Source: Tannerella sp.
Lineage (GTDB): Bacteria; Bacteroidota; Bacteroidia; Bacteroidales; Tannerellaceae
Assembly (NCBI GenBank): GCA_031288935.1
Contig: JAITQL010000125.1
Coordinates: 1-14,235, forward strand
DNA length: 14,235 bases
Direction: 5' to 3'
Under the pieces are notes generated by a model. That model was given only the letters and a program-made list of their open reading frames with translations. It did no database searches and had not been told where the DNA came from. Position numbers and translations under genes: made by a program. Every line of letters begins with the position of its first letter. The first letter of the stretch is position 1. Below are positions 1-7,548 of this stretch, piece by piece.

Positions 1-20
1 CATACAACGAGTCACTGAAA

Positions 21-282
21 TCCTGTCGACAGGCAACAGACTTTTGTCGACAGGAAATAAAATCCTGTCGACACGGAACAGAATTTTGTCGACAGGAAAT
101 AAAATCCTGTCGACAGGGAACAGAATTTTGTCGACAGGAAATGAAATCCTGTCGACAGGGAACGGAATTTTGTCGACAGGAAATGAAATCCTGTCGACAG
201 GGAACGGAATTTTGTCGACAAGAAATAAAATCCTGTCGACAGGAAACAGAATTTTGTCGACAGGAAATGAAATCCTGTCGAC
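21..282. repeat. Array 1: 21-bp tandem array with 13 GTCGAC palindromes
   Basis: GTCGAC occurs 13 times at an exact 21-bp spacing, starting at 25, 46, 67, 88, 109, 130, 151, 172, 193, 214, 235, 256 and 277. Two unit types alternate, giving a 42-bp dimer. Type A has CCTGTCGACAGG followed by a GAACAGAAT-like tail. Type B has TTTGTCGACAGG followed by an AAATAAAAT-like tail. In each dimer the A arm TCCTGTCGAC can pair with the B arm GTCGACAGGA around a 15-nt loop, so six 10-bp hairpins follow one another (about 21-55, 63-97, 105-139, 147-181, 189-223, 231-265) with 7-nt A-rich linkers. The fifth has one mismatch (GTCGACAAG at 214). Open frames cross the array on both strands with a 7-residue repeat, but this follows from a period divisible by three and the lack of stops, so I do not call a gene. 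Function unknown. Confidence 0.93.
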
Positions 283-305
283 TTGAAATTTTTGAACTTC
301 CTTTT

Positions 306-384
306 GTTTCACACAAATTCCGCAGATTTCAGCAACTTTCAATCTGCGGAATCTGCGTTTAAATCCATTGAATCCGCGTGAAAC
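306..384. repeat. REP-like nested inverted repeat
   Basis: A perfect 12-bp inverted repeat, ATTCCGCAGATT (317-328) and AATCTGCGGAAT (341-352), encloses a 12-nt loop. It lies inside a wider pair, GTTTCAC (306-312) and GTGAAAC (378-384). Direct and inverted copies of a TCTGCG/TCCGCG word run through the element. Similar CGCAGATT/AATCTGCG palindromes are, from general familiarity, common between genes in Bacteroidota and behave like REP elements; that family link is recalled, not tested. No T-tract follows the inner stem directly, so a terminator role is uncertain. Confidence 0.6.
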
Positions 385-506
385 GTCGGGGTTTTTGTTT
401 TTTTGTCAATAAAAGTGGCCGGTCGGTTTAGGGTGTTGCCCGTCTCGAACGTACTAACCTTACAACGCCACTTACAGGAGGGCATTGCATAAGGATATAA
501 AACGAA
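385..506. other. Upstream region of the anti-sigma gene, no promoter recognised
   Basis: This stretch between the inverted repeat and the fecR-like gene has a T-rich run (391-404). AAGTGGC (413-419) and GCCACTT (467-473) form a 7-bp inverted pair that could close a leader RNA domain. I found no TAnnTTTG box and no coding region resembling an ECF sigma factor. The A-rich stretch AAGGATATAAAACGAA before 507 fits Bacteroidota start regions, which often lack a strong Shine-Dalgarno sequence. Transcription may come from an ECF-type promoter or from upstream of the window. Confidence 0.3.
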
Positions 507-1448
507 ATGAATACGGAAGAATTAAGGAAATACATGGCCGGCGACGCTTCGCAGCAGGAGAGGGAAGCGATGCAGCAGTGGCTGGAAAGAGACGAACGGA
601 ACCGCAGGGAATTTAGATCGCTTCGCACCCTTCGTGACATTGAACTGGCGCACTTGTCCGGGGAACAGGCGAATCGCGCTGCCGGGGAAAAGAAAAACAA
701 CCGCTACCCGTTGACCGCATGGCTCAGGATCGCGGCTGCCATCCTGATCACCTTCGGCTGCACGTATTTCTTTCTGAAGCCCGCTCCGCCGGACAGGGAC
801 GCGGCGATGCAGACGCTTCGCATACCGGCCGGACAACGGGCGGAACTGATGCTGGCCGACGGCACCAAAGTATGGTTGAACTCGCAGACCGTGTTTTCCT
901 TTCCCGCCCGCTTTTCCGCAACCTCGCGGGAAGTGTACCTGGACGGGGAAGCCTATCTGGAAGTAAGCCACGACCCTGCAAAGCCCTTCACCGTCCATAC
1001 GAAGCCGCATGATATACAGGTGCTGGGTACGGAATTTAACGTCTCGGCCTACGCCAGCAGGCACGGCGCCTTTGAACTGTCGTTGCTGAAAGGCTCGGTA
1101 CGGATTGTCACGCCGGAAAACGGCCAAACCCTGCAACTTGAACCGGGCAACCGGGCGTATGAAAAAGAAAACCGCCTGGTCGGCAGCGCCATTGCGGACT
1201 ACAATCATTTCCTCTGGAAAAAAGGCATCATCAGTTTTGACAATGAACGCATCGAAGACATTCTGACCAAACTGCAACTGTATTACGACGTTGAAATCAG
1301 GAACGGCAACTCCTCCGTCAAGGACATGCGCTATACCGGAAAATTCCGTGCCGGAGACGGGATCGAACACGTGCTGAACGTGCTCAAGATTCCTACCGGA
1401 CTGCGCTACGACAGGGATGACGAAACGGATACCATTCGGATACGGTAA
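507..1448 (+). CDS. FecR-family anti-sigma factor with DUF4974 domain
   Basis: A 313-residue inner-membrane anti-sigma factor. In this family the cytoplasmic N-terminus binds an ECF sigma factor and the periplasmic part receives a signal from the STN domain of a TonB-dependent transporter. Visible layout: a charged N-terminal region (1-68), one membrane segment (about 71-90, ending TYFFLKP), a FecR domain (about 102-200, with ADGTKVWLNS, LDGEAYLEV and VLGTEFNVSAY) and a C-terminal DUF4974 domain (about 240-311, from GIISFDNERIEDIL to the end). Length and order are typical. The start at 507 fits because it gives the complete N-terminal helix region. It lies 172 bp ahead of the susC-like gene, in the usual anti-sigma - susC - susD order. 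The cognate sigma gene, usually directly upstream, is not within the 506 bp visible. The family call is firm; the signal is unknown. Confidence 0.95.
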   Translation: MNTEELRKYMAGDASQQEREAMQQWLERDERNRREFRSLRTLRDIELAHLSGEQANRAAGEKKNNRYPLTAWLRIAAAILITFGCTYFFLKPAPPDRDAAMQTLRIPAGQRAELMLADGTKVWLNSQTVFSFPARFSATSREVYLDGEAYLEVSHDPAKPFTVHTKPHDIQVLGTEFNVSAYASRHGAFELSLLKGSVRIVTPENGQTLQLEPGNRAYEKENRLVGSAIADYNHFLWKKGIISFDNERIEDILTKLQLYYDVEIRNGNSSVKDMRYTGKFRAGDGIEHVLNVLKIPTGLRYDRDDETDTIRIR

Positions 1449-1523
1449 CCGGCCTCGATGAATAACCCTTTAAAACATATGCCTATGGAATAAGTAAAAA
1501 GCGGAAAACAGGTATCAAAAAAA

Positions 1524-1552
1524 GCCGGAAAATGGTTGCAACATTTCCCGGC
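1524..1552 (+). promoter_or_regulatory. Stem-loop in the fecR-susC intergenic leader
   Basis: GCCGGAAAATG (1524-1534) pairs with CATTTCCCGGC (1542-1552) around a 7-nt loop, with one G-U type position in RNA. It sits 68 bp before the susC-like start and has no T-tract after it. It could be a processing or attenuation element that sets the ratio of anti-sigma to transporter, or simply part of the susC leader. No TAnnTTTG promoter is obvious in the 172-bp gap, which instead has an AT-rich run at 1575-1610. Confidence 0.4.
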
Positions 1553-1620
1553 GAATAAAGTCAACACCCGACTTATCGTTTAATTATTTAAGTATCAACT
1601 TTATTATAACGTACAAAAGT

Positions 1621-4600
1621 ATGAAAAATATTTTAGATAGAAAACAGTTTATTCAGAAACACAACCGTTTAAAACACGTATTGAGAAGAATGAAAATACA
1701 TTTATTGCTCCTGTTCATGTGTTGCACAGGATTATATGCGACGAACGCTTATTCGCAGGACACGAAAGTAACCATTGTGAAGCACAGCGTTACCCTGAAG
1801 GAAATCCTTTACGAGATTGAAGAGAAAACGGACTATCTGTTTCTCTACAACCAGGAAGAAGTTGATTTGACCCGGAAAGTATCCCTCAAAGCCAAGAATA
1901 AATGGCTGTCGGATGTCCTTTCGGATTTATTCGGCAACACGGATGTCAGATACGTAGTGGAAGGCAACAACATCGTTTTGATGAAGCAAACGGCGTTGCA
2001 GTCGGCCGTCACGCAGCAAGACACCCGGCTGGTCACAGGCACCGTCACCGACGAAAACGGCGAAACGGTGATCGGGGTGAATGTACTGGAAAAGGGGACG
2101 GCAAACGGAACAATTACCGGTGTGGACGGCCAATTCAGCCTGAACGTATCGCCCGGCGCCACGCTTGTCATTTCCTTTATCGGGTATAACACGCAGGAAA
2201 TTAAAGTGGAAAACCGAACTCGCATGGATGTGGTTTTAAAGGATGACACCCAGATGCTGGAAGAAGTAGTGGTAGTGGGATACGGCACGATGAAAAAGCG
2301 GGACGTGCTTGGCTCGATTGCCACGCTGAAAGCGGCAGACATCATGAAAACCACTCCCGCGTCGATTGACGCGGCCCTTCAGGGGATGACCTCCGGGGTG
2401 ACCGTCACCTCGTCGGGCGTACCGGGCGCTCCGGTGCAGGTGAAGGTGCGCGGGGTGAGTTCCATCTCGTCGGGTACCGACCCGCTGTGGATCGTGGACG
2501 GTATTCCGATAACCAGCGGCACGCTGGACAAAAGCTACGACGGCGAATCGGGACAGAACATCCTGTCGATGATCAACCCGTCGGACATCGAGTCCATACA
2601 GGTGCTGAAAGACGCTGCCGCCACTTCCATCTACGGATCGCGCGGATCGAACGGCGTCATTATGGTGACTACCAAAAGCGGCAGGAAAGGCGAAAACACG
2701 TTCGACGTGGACGTTCGCACGGGCGTGAGCAACTGGAGCAAGACGGACATCGGACTGGCAACGGGCAGGGAATACGTCGCCATCATGGACCTCGTCCGGG
2801 CAAACAGCAGGATGAACGGTTTGTACGATCCCGTCCAGAGCCTCGGACAGTTGGACAATGTCGCTTCGACGATGACCCGCGAGGAAGCCATCCGTACCAA
2901 CACCGACTGGGCGGATCGGATCAGCCGCACGGGGAATTTCATCGACGCGCGCCTTGCGGCAAGCAACGGGTCGGAGAAATCCAATTCGTACCTGTCGCTC
3001 AATTACCGGAAAGACAACAGCAACTTCAAGTTCAGCGACCTGCAAACGCTTTCGGCAAATGTCAATCTCGGATACAAGGCGCTGGAATCGCTCACGCTGG
3101 GCTACCGGACGCTGGTGTCCTTTACGGACAACAACCGCGTGAAGTCGGGAGACGGCAAACAGGGCGCAGGCGGCTGGGCGCAGGTAAACTCCAACGCGCT
3201 GCCGTGGATGAAGGTGTATGACCCGGAGGGCATCAACGGTTACTGGAATCCACAGTCGTATACCAATGCGCTGGCGAGCATCGACCCGCAGCATTCCGAA
3301 AGCAACCTGCAATCGCTGAACCTGATTTCAGGGGTGACCGCCGATCTGGCGCTACCCGTCAGGGGGCTTTCGCTGAAGGGCGAATTTGGGGTGAACTACG
3401 TCAACAGCAAAGGCATCTCGTGGATCAGCAAAAGCGTGCGCGAACAGGGCGCCCGTGCCCGCGAAGACAAGGTGCAGGCAATCACGACGAACTACAATGC
3501 CTATTTCAATTATGACCTGAATGCGGGCGAAGCACATTCGCTCAATGCGGTGGCCGGAGCGGAAGGCACGCGGAGCAGCATGCATACCACCGCACTGACA
3601 GGCACCGGGCTGGTAGGCGTTTTTCACGAAATCGGCACGCCGAACACGCTGACCGGCAACAGCTCGCTGGGCAACGAATCCTATCTGTTAGGCCTCTTCG
3701 GACGCGCCAACTACCATTTCATGAATAAATACTATGCGGGATTCAGTATGCGGCGCGACGGCATCTCCAAATTCATCAGCGAAAACCGTTGGGCGACGTT
3801 CCTGTCGGGTTCGCTCGGCTGGATCGTTTCCGAAGAATCCTTCTTCAGTACCGAAGCCGTCAACCTGTTCAAACTGCGAGGCAGCTACGGGCAAACGGGC
3901 AATACGAACATCCCGACCGGCATCACCGACGACATGTGGGAAATCATTACCGGAGAAAGTTCGTTGCAGGGCACCAACAGTACCAGCCTGATCAATCTCG
4001 GGAACACGCATATCCGCTGGGAAACCACCAGTACCTTGGACGCGGGATTCGATTTCGGACTGTTCAACAACCGCATCACCGGTTCGCTGGCGTGGTACCG
4101 GCAGACCGTCAGGGACATGTTGCTGCAGGTTTCCCTGCCCTACTCGGCGGGTATAGCGATAGACCCCAACAGCATCTGGCAGAATATGGGCGATATGACG
4201 AACTGTGGATGGGAATTTAATGTCGATGCGGCGCTGATTCGGCGAAAGGATTTCCGCTGGAGCATCGGCGGGAATTTTTCGACCAACCGAAACAAAGTAA
4301 TCGCCTTAGATTCCGAATCCGACAAAAACGGAGTCGGAATCATGCAGCTGAGCGACGCCGTGGCGGACAGCGAACAGCGGACGCTGACCAAAAAAGGGCT
4401 TCCCCTGGGCAACTGGTACATGGCCGAGTTTGCAGGAGTGGATCCCGACAAGGGCATTCCGCTTATCTACGAAGTGGAAACGCTGCCCGACGGTTCGACG
4501 GTACATACCGGCAGGGTGATCCCCGGAACGACCACGAACATGATTACAAACCGGATGATCCTGAAAGGCAAAACATCCATTCCGAAAATTTCCGGAGGGT

Positions 4601-5136
4601 TCAATACGAATGTGGCGTACAAGGGTTTCGACCTGAACATGGTATGGACTTTCGCGGCGGGGCATTACATCTACAACCGGCTGCGGCAAAGTATCATGAC
4701 GCCCAATACGGGATTGCTTGCCCTGTCGGGCGACATTCTTACCGACACGTGGCAGCAACCCGGAGACCGCAGCAAATATCCGATGACCGTCTATGCGGGG
4801 AGCTATTATTACGACGGGGAAGGCAACCCCTCTGCATCCCAGACGCAGTATGGCAGCGAAAACAAAACGCCCAACACGCTGTATCTCGAAAAGGGCGATT
4901 ACCTGCGTTTGAAAAACGTGCAGGTCGGCTATTGCCTGCCGGACAGGATCGGCCGTTCCTTGCGGATGAAAAGCATCCGGGTATATGCCAGTGGCAGCAA
5001 CCTGCTCACCGTTACCGGATTTTCCGGTTATGATCCCGAAGTACCCGTAGGCAGAAATTCGGCAAGCAGCGTGGCCTTTTTCAATGACCTGCCCCAGGCG
5101 AGGATCTTTTCGCTGGGCATAAGTGCAAAGTTTTAA
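1621..5136 (+). CDS. SusC/RagA-family TonB-dependent transporter with STN domain
   Basis: A 1171-residue outer-membrane import channel of the SusC type, driven by TonB and working with a SusD lid. Visible order: an N-terminal extension and signal peptide (hydrophobic KIHLLLLFMCCTGLYA at 25-40, probable cleavage after AYSQ near 46); an STN domain (about 50-121) that in this family contacts a FecR anti-sigma factor; a carboxypeptidase-D-regulatory-like domain (about 137-207, VTGTVTDENGETVIGVNV); a TonB-box-like stretch (LEEVVVVGYG, 213-222); a plug (about 225-352) with the SusC signature WIVDGIP and IQVLKDAAATSIYGSRG; then the barrel, ending in a terminal phenylalanine. Length is normal for STN-bearing SusC proteins. 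Start 1621 gives the long N-terminus often seen in this group; Met24 is a shorter alternative with an intact signal peptide. It is followed 19 bp later by susD. The substrate cannot be read from the sequence; starch specificity is not implied. Confidence 0.97.
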   Translation: MKNILDRKQFIQKHNRLKHVLRRMKIHLLLLFMCCTGLYATNAYSQDTKVTIVKHSVTLKEILYEIEEKTDYLFLYNQEEVDLTRKVSLKAKNKWLSDVLSDLFGNTDVRYVVEGNNIVLMKQTALQSAVTQQDTRLVTGTVTDENGETVIGVNVLEKGTANGTITGVDGQFSLNVSPGATLVISFIGYNTQEIKVENRTRMDVVLKDDTQMLEEVVVVGYGTMKKRDVLGSIATLKAADIMKTTPASIDAALQGMTSGVTVTSSGVPGAPVQVKVRGVSSISSGTDPLWIVDGIPITSGTLDKSYDGESGQNILSMINPSDIESIQVLKDAAATSIYGSRGSNGVIMVTTKSGRKGENTFDVDVRTGVSNWSKTDIGLATGREYVAIMDLVRANSRMNGLYDPVQSLGQLDNVASTMTREEAIRTNTDWADRISRTGNFIDARLAASNGSEKSNSYLSLNYRKDNSNFKFSDLQTLSANVNLGYKALESLTLGYRTLVSFTDNNRVKSGDGKQGAGGWAQVNSNALPWMKVYDPEGINGYWNPQSYTNALASIDPQHSESNLQSLNLISGVTADLALPVRGLSLKGEFGVNYVNSKGISWISKSVREQGARAREDKVQAITTNYNAYFNYDLNAGEAHSLNAVAGAEGTRSSMHTTALTGTGLVGVFHEIGTPNTLTGNSSLGNESYLLGLFGRANYHFMNKYYAGFSMRRDGISKFISENRWATFLSGSLGWIVSEESFFSTEAVNLFKLRGSYGQTGNTNIPTGITDDMWEIITGESSLQGTNSTSLINLGNTHIRWETTSTLDAGFDFGLFNNRITGSLAWYRQTVRDMLLQVSLPYSAGIAIDPNSIWQNMGDMTNCGWEFNVDAALIRRKDFRWSIGGNFSTNRNKVIALDSESDKNGVGIMQLSDAVADSEQRTLTKKGLPLGNWYMAEFAGVDPDKGIPLIYEVETLPDGSTVHTGRVIPGTTTNMITNRMILKGKTSIPKISGGFNTNVAYKGFDLNMVWTFAAGHYIYNRLRQSIMTPNTGLLALSGDILTDTWQQPGDRSKYPMTVYAGSYYYDGEGNPSASQTQYGSENKTPNTLYLEKGDYLRLKNVQVGYCLPDRIGRSLRMKSIRVYASGSNLLTVTGFSGYDPEVPVGRNSASSVAFFNDLPQARIFSLGISAKF

Positions 5137-5155
5137 CTCTAAAAATGGATTAAGT

Positions 5156-6691
5156 ATGAAAAAGATATTCAAGTTGATGCTCGTTGTTTCAATGATCGTG
5201 TCGGGATGGTCTTGCGAAGATTATTTCGAACTGAAGCGCCCCAGCCAGTACCCGTGGCAAAATGCGGAGGAACTGGAGCTGGCGGTTCGCGAAAGCTACC
5301 TCCACCTCTCCCGTTCGCCGTGGGAAAGCCCGCTGGGCGCACTGTGCCTCATCGGTTTCGCACAGTCGGACATTCCGCAGTTGCCGCCCGAAGCGCCCCA
5401 GGGCAATAACTATGCGCCGCAGTATTACAACCGCGCGTACGCCACCACGCCGCCCGACAAGGAAGTGGACTGGTGTTTCAAATTTCTGTACCAGATCGTC
5501 ACCAACAGCAATGCGGCGTTGCAGTTGCTGAACGATTCGGAAAAAGCAGGGGTGGATCCCTTTGAAAGCATGGTGGAGAGCGACCGCGAAACGGTGAAGC
5601 GCTACAAGGGCGAACTGCTTTTCATGCGCGCCGTTGCTTACTGGTATCTGGCGCGGATATACGCGCCGCCCTTCGATCCCGCAGGGAGTAATGACGGACG
5701 TTATTTCGTCCTGCGGCATGAATATGTCAATAAACCCGAAGAGCTGAAGGAAGGCGCGCTGGGTTCGGTGGCGGAGGTATGGGCGGCGATTCGCAGCGAC
5801 CTCGAAGAAGCAAAGGCCTTGTTGCCCGAAAGCTATGTCACGTCGGAACCCCAGCCCAAGGGACGCGCCAATAAATTTACGGCATGCGCCATGTTGAGCA
5901 GGGTATATTTCATCACCGGAGAACACGGCAGGGCGGAACAGGAGTGTGACGCCATACTTGCCAGCTCGATGTACGACCTCTCCGAAGACCCCGTCGTGGC
6001 ATTCAACCGCAACGGCGCAGCAAACGGCAGGGAGATCATCTGGGAAATAGCCTACTCGGAAAACTCGGGACGCTTCGACCGCGTGCCGGGCATTTTCGGA
6101 ATGAGCGCCTACAACAGCCGCGAAAGCTCTTACTGTACCTTTGTGCTGGCGTATTCCACCCTGACAAGGATCGGATGGATGGTGGACGGACCGAACGGCA
6201 ATTATGCCGAAGGGCCAAATGCCGCGAAGGACAAGCGGTACGCGCAACTGTATTATCGTCTCGAAGATCACCCGCTGGTTCACCGTCCGAACGTGTGGCT
6301 GGACAAATATTTCCGCGCGCCGGACGGCCGCCGTTCCAACCGTCCCATGATCCGTCTGGCGGAGGTCTTCCTTACCCGCGCCATCCTTCGCTTCAACAGG
6401 GGCGACAGGGACGGAGCGGCTGCCGACCTCAACGAAGTGAGGAAAAGGGCCGGACTGGACGACATTCCTGCCGCCGTACTGACAGCGGACGACATCCACA
6501 ACGAGCGCATCATCGAACTGGCCGGCGAACACGGCGACCGCAACTATTACCTGATCGGTTTGCGGTTGCCGCTCGGTATCGGCGACCGCGATCCGGCGAA
6601 ATTTTCGCCCGTACTTGCGCCCTATTCCGATTATTACTGGCAGGTACCGCTCACCGAACAGCAGCAAAACCAGTCGTACCAAAACCGTTAA
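5156..6691 (+). CDS. SusD/RagB-family nutrient-binding outer-membrane lipoprotein
   Basis: A 511-residue surface lipoprotein of the SusD type, the ligand-capturing lid over the SusC channel. The signal peptide is MKKIFKLMLVVSMIVSGWSC, with Cys20 the expected lipidated residue; the residues before it (GWS) are a loose lipobox. Family marks include the early DYFELKRPSQYPW, helical TPR-like segments (GELLFMRAVAYWYLARIY, KGRANKFTACAMLSRVYF), the PMIRLAEVFLTRAILRFNRGD helix pair, AADLNEVRKRAGL, and the closing YYWQVPLTEQQQNQ. Length is normal. I chose ATG 5156 rather than an in-frame start at 5123, because 5123 lies inside the susC-like gene and would place extra residues before a clean signal peptide. 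It is 19 bp after susC, so the two are clearly co-transcribed, and tandem terminators follow its stop. Ligand unknown. Confidence 0.95.
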   Translation: MKKIFKLMLVVSMIVSGWSCEDYFELKRPSQYPWQNAEELELAVRESYLHLSRSPWESPLGALCLIGFAQSDIPQLPPEAPQGNNYAPQYYNRAYATTPPDKEVDWCFKFLYQIVTNSNAALQLLNDSEKAGVDPFESMVESDRETVKRYKGELLFMRAVAYWYLARIYAPPFDPAGSNDGRYFVLRHEYVNKPEELKEGALGSVAEVWAAIRSDLEEAKALLPESYVTSEPQPKGRANKFTACAMLSRVYFITGEHGRAEQECDAILASSMYDLSEDPVVAFNRNGAANGREIIWEIAYSENSGRFDRVPGIFGMSAYNSRESSYCTFVLAYSTLTRIGWMVDGPNGNYAEGPNAAKDKRYAQLYYRLEDHPLVHRPNVWLDKYFRAPDGRRSNRPMIRLAEVFLTRAILRFNRGDRDGAAADLNEVRKRAGLDDIPAAVLTADDIHNERIIELAGEHGDRNYYLIGLRLPLGIGDRDPAKFSPVLAPYSDYYWQVPLTEQQQNQSYQNR

Positions 6692-6705
6692 GTAACAAGT
6701 AACAT

Positions 6706-6742
6706 AAAGGCAGCAAAGAACGTTGAGTTTTTGCTGCCTTTT
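6706..6742 (+). terminator. First intrinsic terminator after susD
   Basis: A perfect 12-bp stem, AAAGGCAGCAAA (6706-6717) and TTTGCTGCCTTT (6730-6741), encloses a 12-nt loop, and the 3' side runs into T residues. It starts 14 bp after the susD stop. The A-rich 5' side means it could also stop minus-strand transcription. Confidence 0.8.
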
Positions 6743-6744
6743 AT

Positions 6745-6775
6745 AAAACCGCATCCCGACAGGGATGCGGTTTTT
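6745..6775 (+). terminator. Second intrinsic terminator after susD
   Basis: A perfect 13-bp stem, AAAACCGCATCCC (6745-6757) and GGGATGCGGTTTT (6762-6774), has the 4-nt loop GACA and ends in five T residues. Directly behind the first terminator, it gives a strong double stop that insulates the Sus operon from the DNA downstream. Confidence 0.88.
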
Positions 6776-6847
6776 ATGTGATCGGTTGCAATATCGGGCA
6801 TTCATATATTCCCATCCGGCAACACGGTCATATCGGAAACTGCCATA

Positions 6848-7288
6848 ATTGTATCAATGACCGCCACGTTTGCGTCAATCCGCACCGCGTTTATGTCAAT
6901 GACCGCCACATTTGCGTCAACCCGCACCACATTTATGTCAATGACCGCCACGTTTGCGTCAATTCACATCACGTTTGCATCAATTCACATCACGTTTGCA
7001 TCAATTCACATCATGTTTGCATCAATTCACATCACGTTTGCATCAATTCACGTCACGTTTGCATCAATTCACATCACGTTTGCATCAATTCACAACACGT
7101 TTATATCAATGACCGCCATGTTTGCATCAATTCACAACACGTTTATATCAATGGTTGCCAGATTTGCATCCATTCATATCAGGTTTATGGCAATGACCGC
7201 CACGTTTGCATTAACAGGCGCCATGCTTAAATCAACTCATGATATGTTTATATCAAGAATCACCCTGTTTATTTCAATGACTGCCGCG
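6848..7288. repeat. Array 2: 21 units of 21 bp, two alternating unit types
   Basis: Exactly 21 units of 21 bp, each starting at or near a TTT (6869, 6890, 6911 and so on to 7268; the first, at 6848, is degenerate). Type A begins TTTGCRTCAA and continues with a CCGCACC- or TTCACATCAC-like tail. Type B begins TTTATRTCAATGACCGCC. The order from 6848 is B A B A B, then seven A units (6953-7099), then B A B A B, and then degenerate units with a final B-like unit at 7268. The middle A units are nearly identical and the ends are worn, as expected when an array expands from the centre. It has no GTCGAC and no hairpin arrangement like arrays 1 and 3. Two plus-strand frames stay open (one repeating HVCINSH, one TFASIHI) because the period is a multiple of three. 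Neither has a clear ribosome site or a family match known to me, so I do not call a gene. Function unknown. Confidence 0.93.
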
Positions 7289-7357
7289 CCTGTTTCAGCG
7301 GCTACCATACTTGCACGAAATGAATACTTGACGGCTATGCCTGAAAGCGGTAATCGC

Positions 7358-7388
7358 CGGTTTTGCAGTCCGCAGGACTGCAAAACCG
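7358..7388. repeat. Perfect 14-bp palindrome, possible terminator
   Basis: CGGTTTTGCAGTCC (7358-7371) pairs perfectly with GGACTGCAAAACCG (7375-7388) around a GCA loop. A run of six T starts at 7401, 12 nt later, too far for a textbook intrinsic terminator. It lies between array 2 and the lipoprotein gene and may be a REP-like unit or a barrier to transcription leaving array 2. Confidence 0.6.
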
Positions 7389-7400
7389 TGCGATTGTCAC

Positions 7401-7470
7401 TTTTTTCCGTAGCATTCCGTGCATGCTCCGCGCCATGAAAAACGGCACGGAGTTGCACGGAGAGAAAAAA
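7401..7470. repeat. Imperfect CCGTGC inverted repeat (REP-like)
   Basis: The left arm (7401-7434) has six T, TCCGTGCATG and CTCCGCGCC. The right arm (7444-7470) has GGCACGGAG, TTGCACGGA and ends in six A. They pair imperfectly around ATGAAAAAC. CTCCGTGCAACTCCGTG-like palindromes are familiar from intergenic DNA of Bacteroidota, but I could not test that here. The right arm overlaps the possible promoter of the next gene. Confidence 0.45.
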
Positions 7471-7482
7471 TTGCGACCTTTG
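7452..7482 (+). promoter_or_regulatory. Possible Bacteroidales-type promoter for the lipoprotein gene
   Basis: GTTG (7452-7455) is followed after 19 bp by GACCTTTG (7475-7482), each one base from the consensus TTTG-N19-TAnnTTTG. Transcription would start near 7489, about 60 nt before the chosen start at 7549. Confidence 0.4.
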
Positions 7483-7548
7483 CGGGCAAACTGGCTTTTT
7501 GGACAGTTCCTTTTTTATCAAAATGATTGTATCTCTAATTTCAGACAC

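Noticed and set aside
21..282. Tandem interspaced guide (TIGR)-type array
   Set aside because: The A/B alternation recalls paired repeats, but the bases between the cores are near-identical rather than diverse guides, the period differs and no Tas-like nuclease is present.
44..286. Open frame with the heptad ILSTGNK/ILSTGNR across array 1, and a matching frame on the minus strand
   Set aside because: A stop-free 21-bp repeat keeps frames open on both strands. Array 3 has the same GTCGAC design at 23 bp and cannot code, the only start is TTG, and no ribosome site or family is visible.
1..290. CRISPR-like array
   Set aside because: Units are contiguous 21-bp near-copies without unique spacers, and no cas gene is in the window.
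403..491. Short frame before fecR that might be the tail of a sigma factor
   Set aside because: The translated residues show no region 4 helix-turn-helix pattern, and the frame starts in a T-rich run.
5189..6805. Long minus-strand open frame opposite susD
   Set aside because: Antisense shadow of the SusD-like gene in GC-rich codons, with no recognisable domain.
6778..7438. Two plus-strand open frames over array 2 (repeats HVCINSH and TFASIHI)
   Set aside because: Both frames are open for the same reason of period, unit changes alter residues in either frame without a clear synonymous bias, and one start lies in the terminator tail. Kept as a repeat, not a gene.
7363..7548. N-terminal extension of the deacetylase-like lipoprotein
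   Set aside because: It crosses two inverted repeats and a likely promoter and would hide a clear lipoprotein signal peptide starting at 7549.
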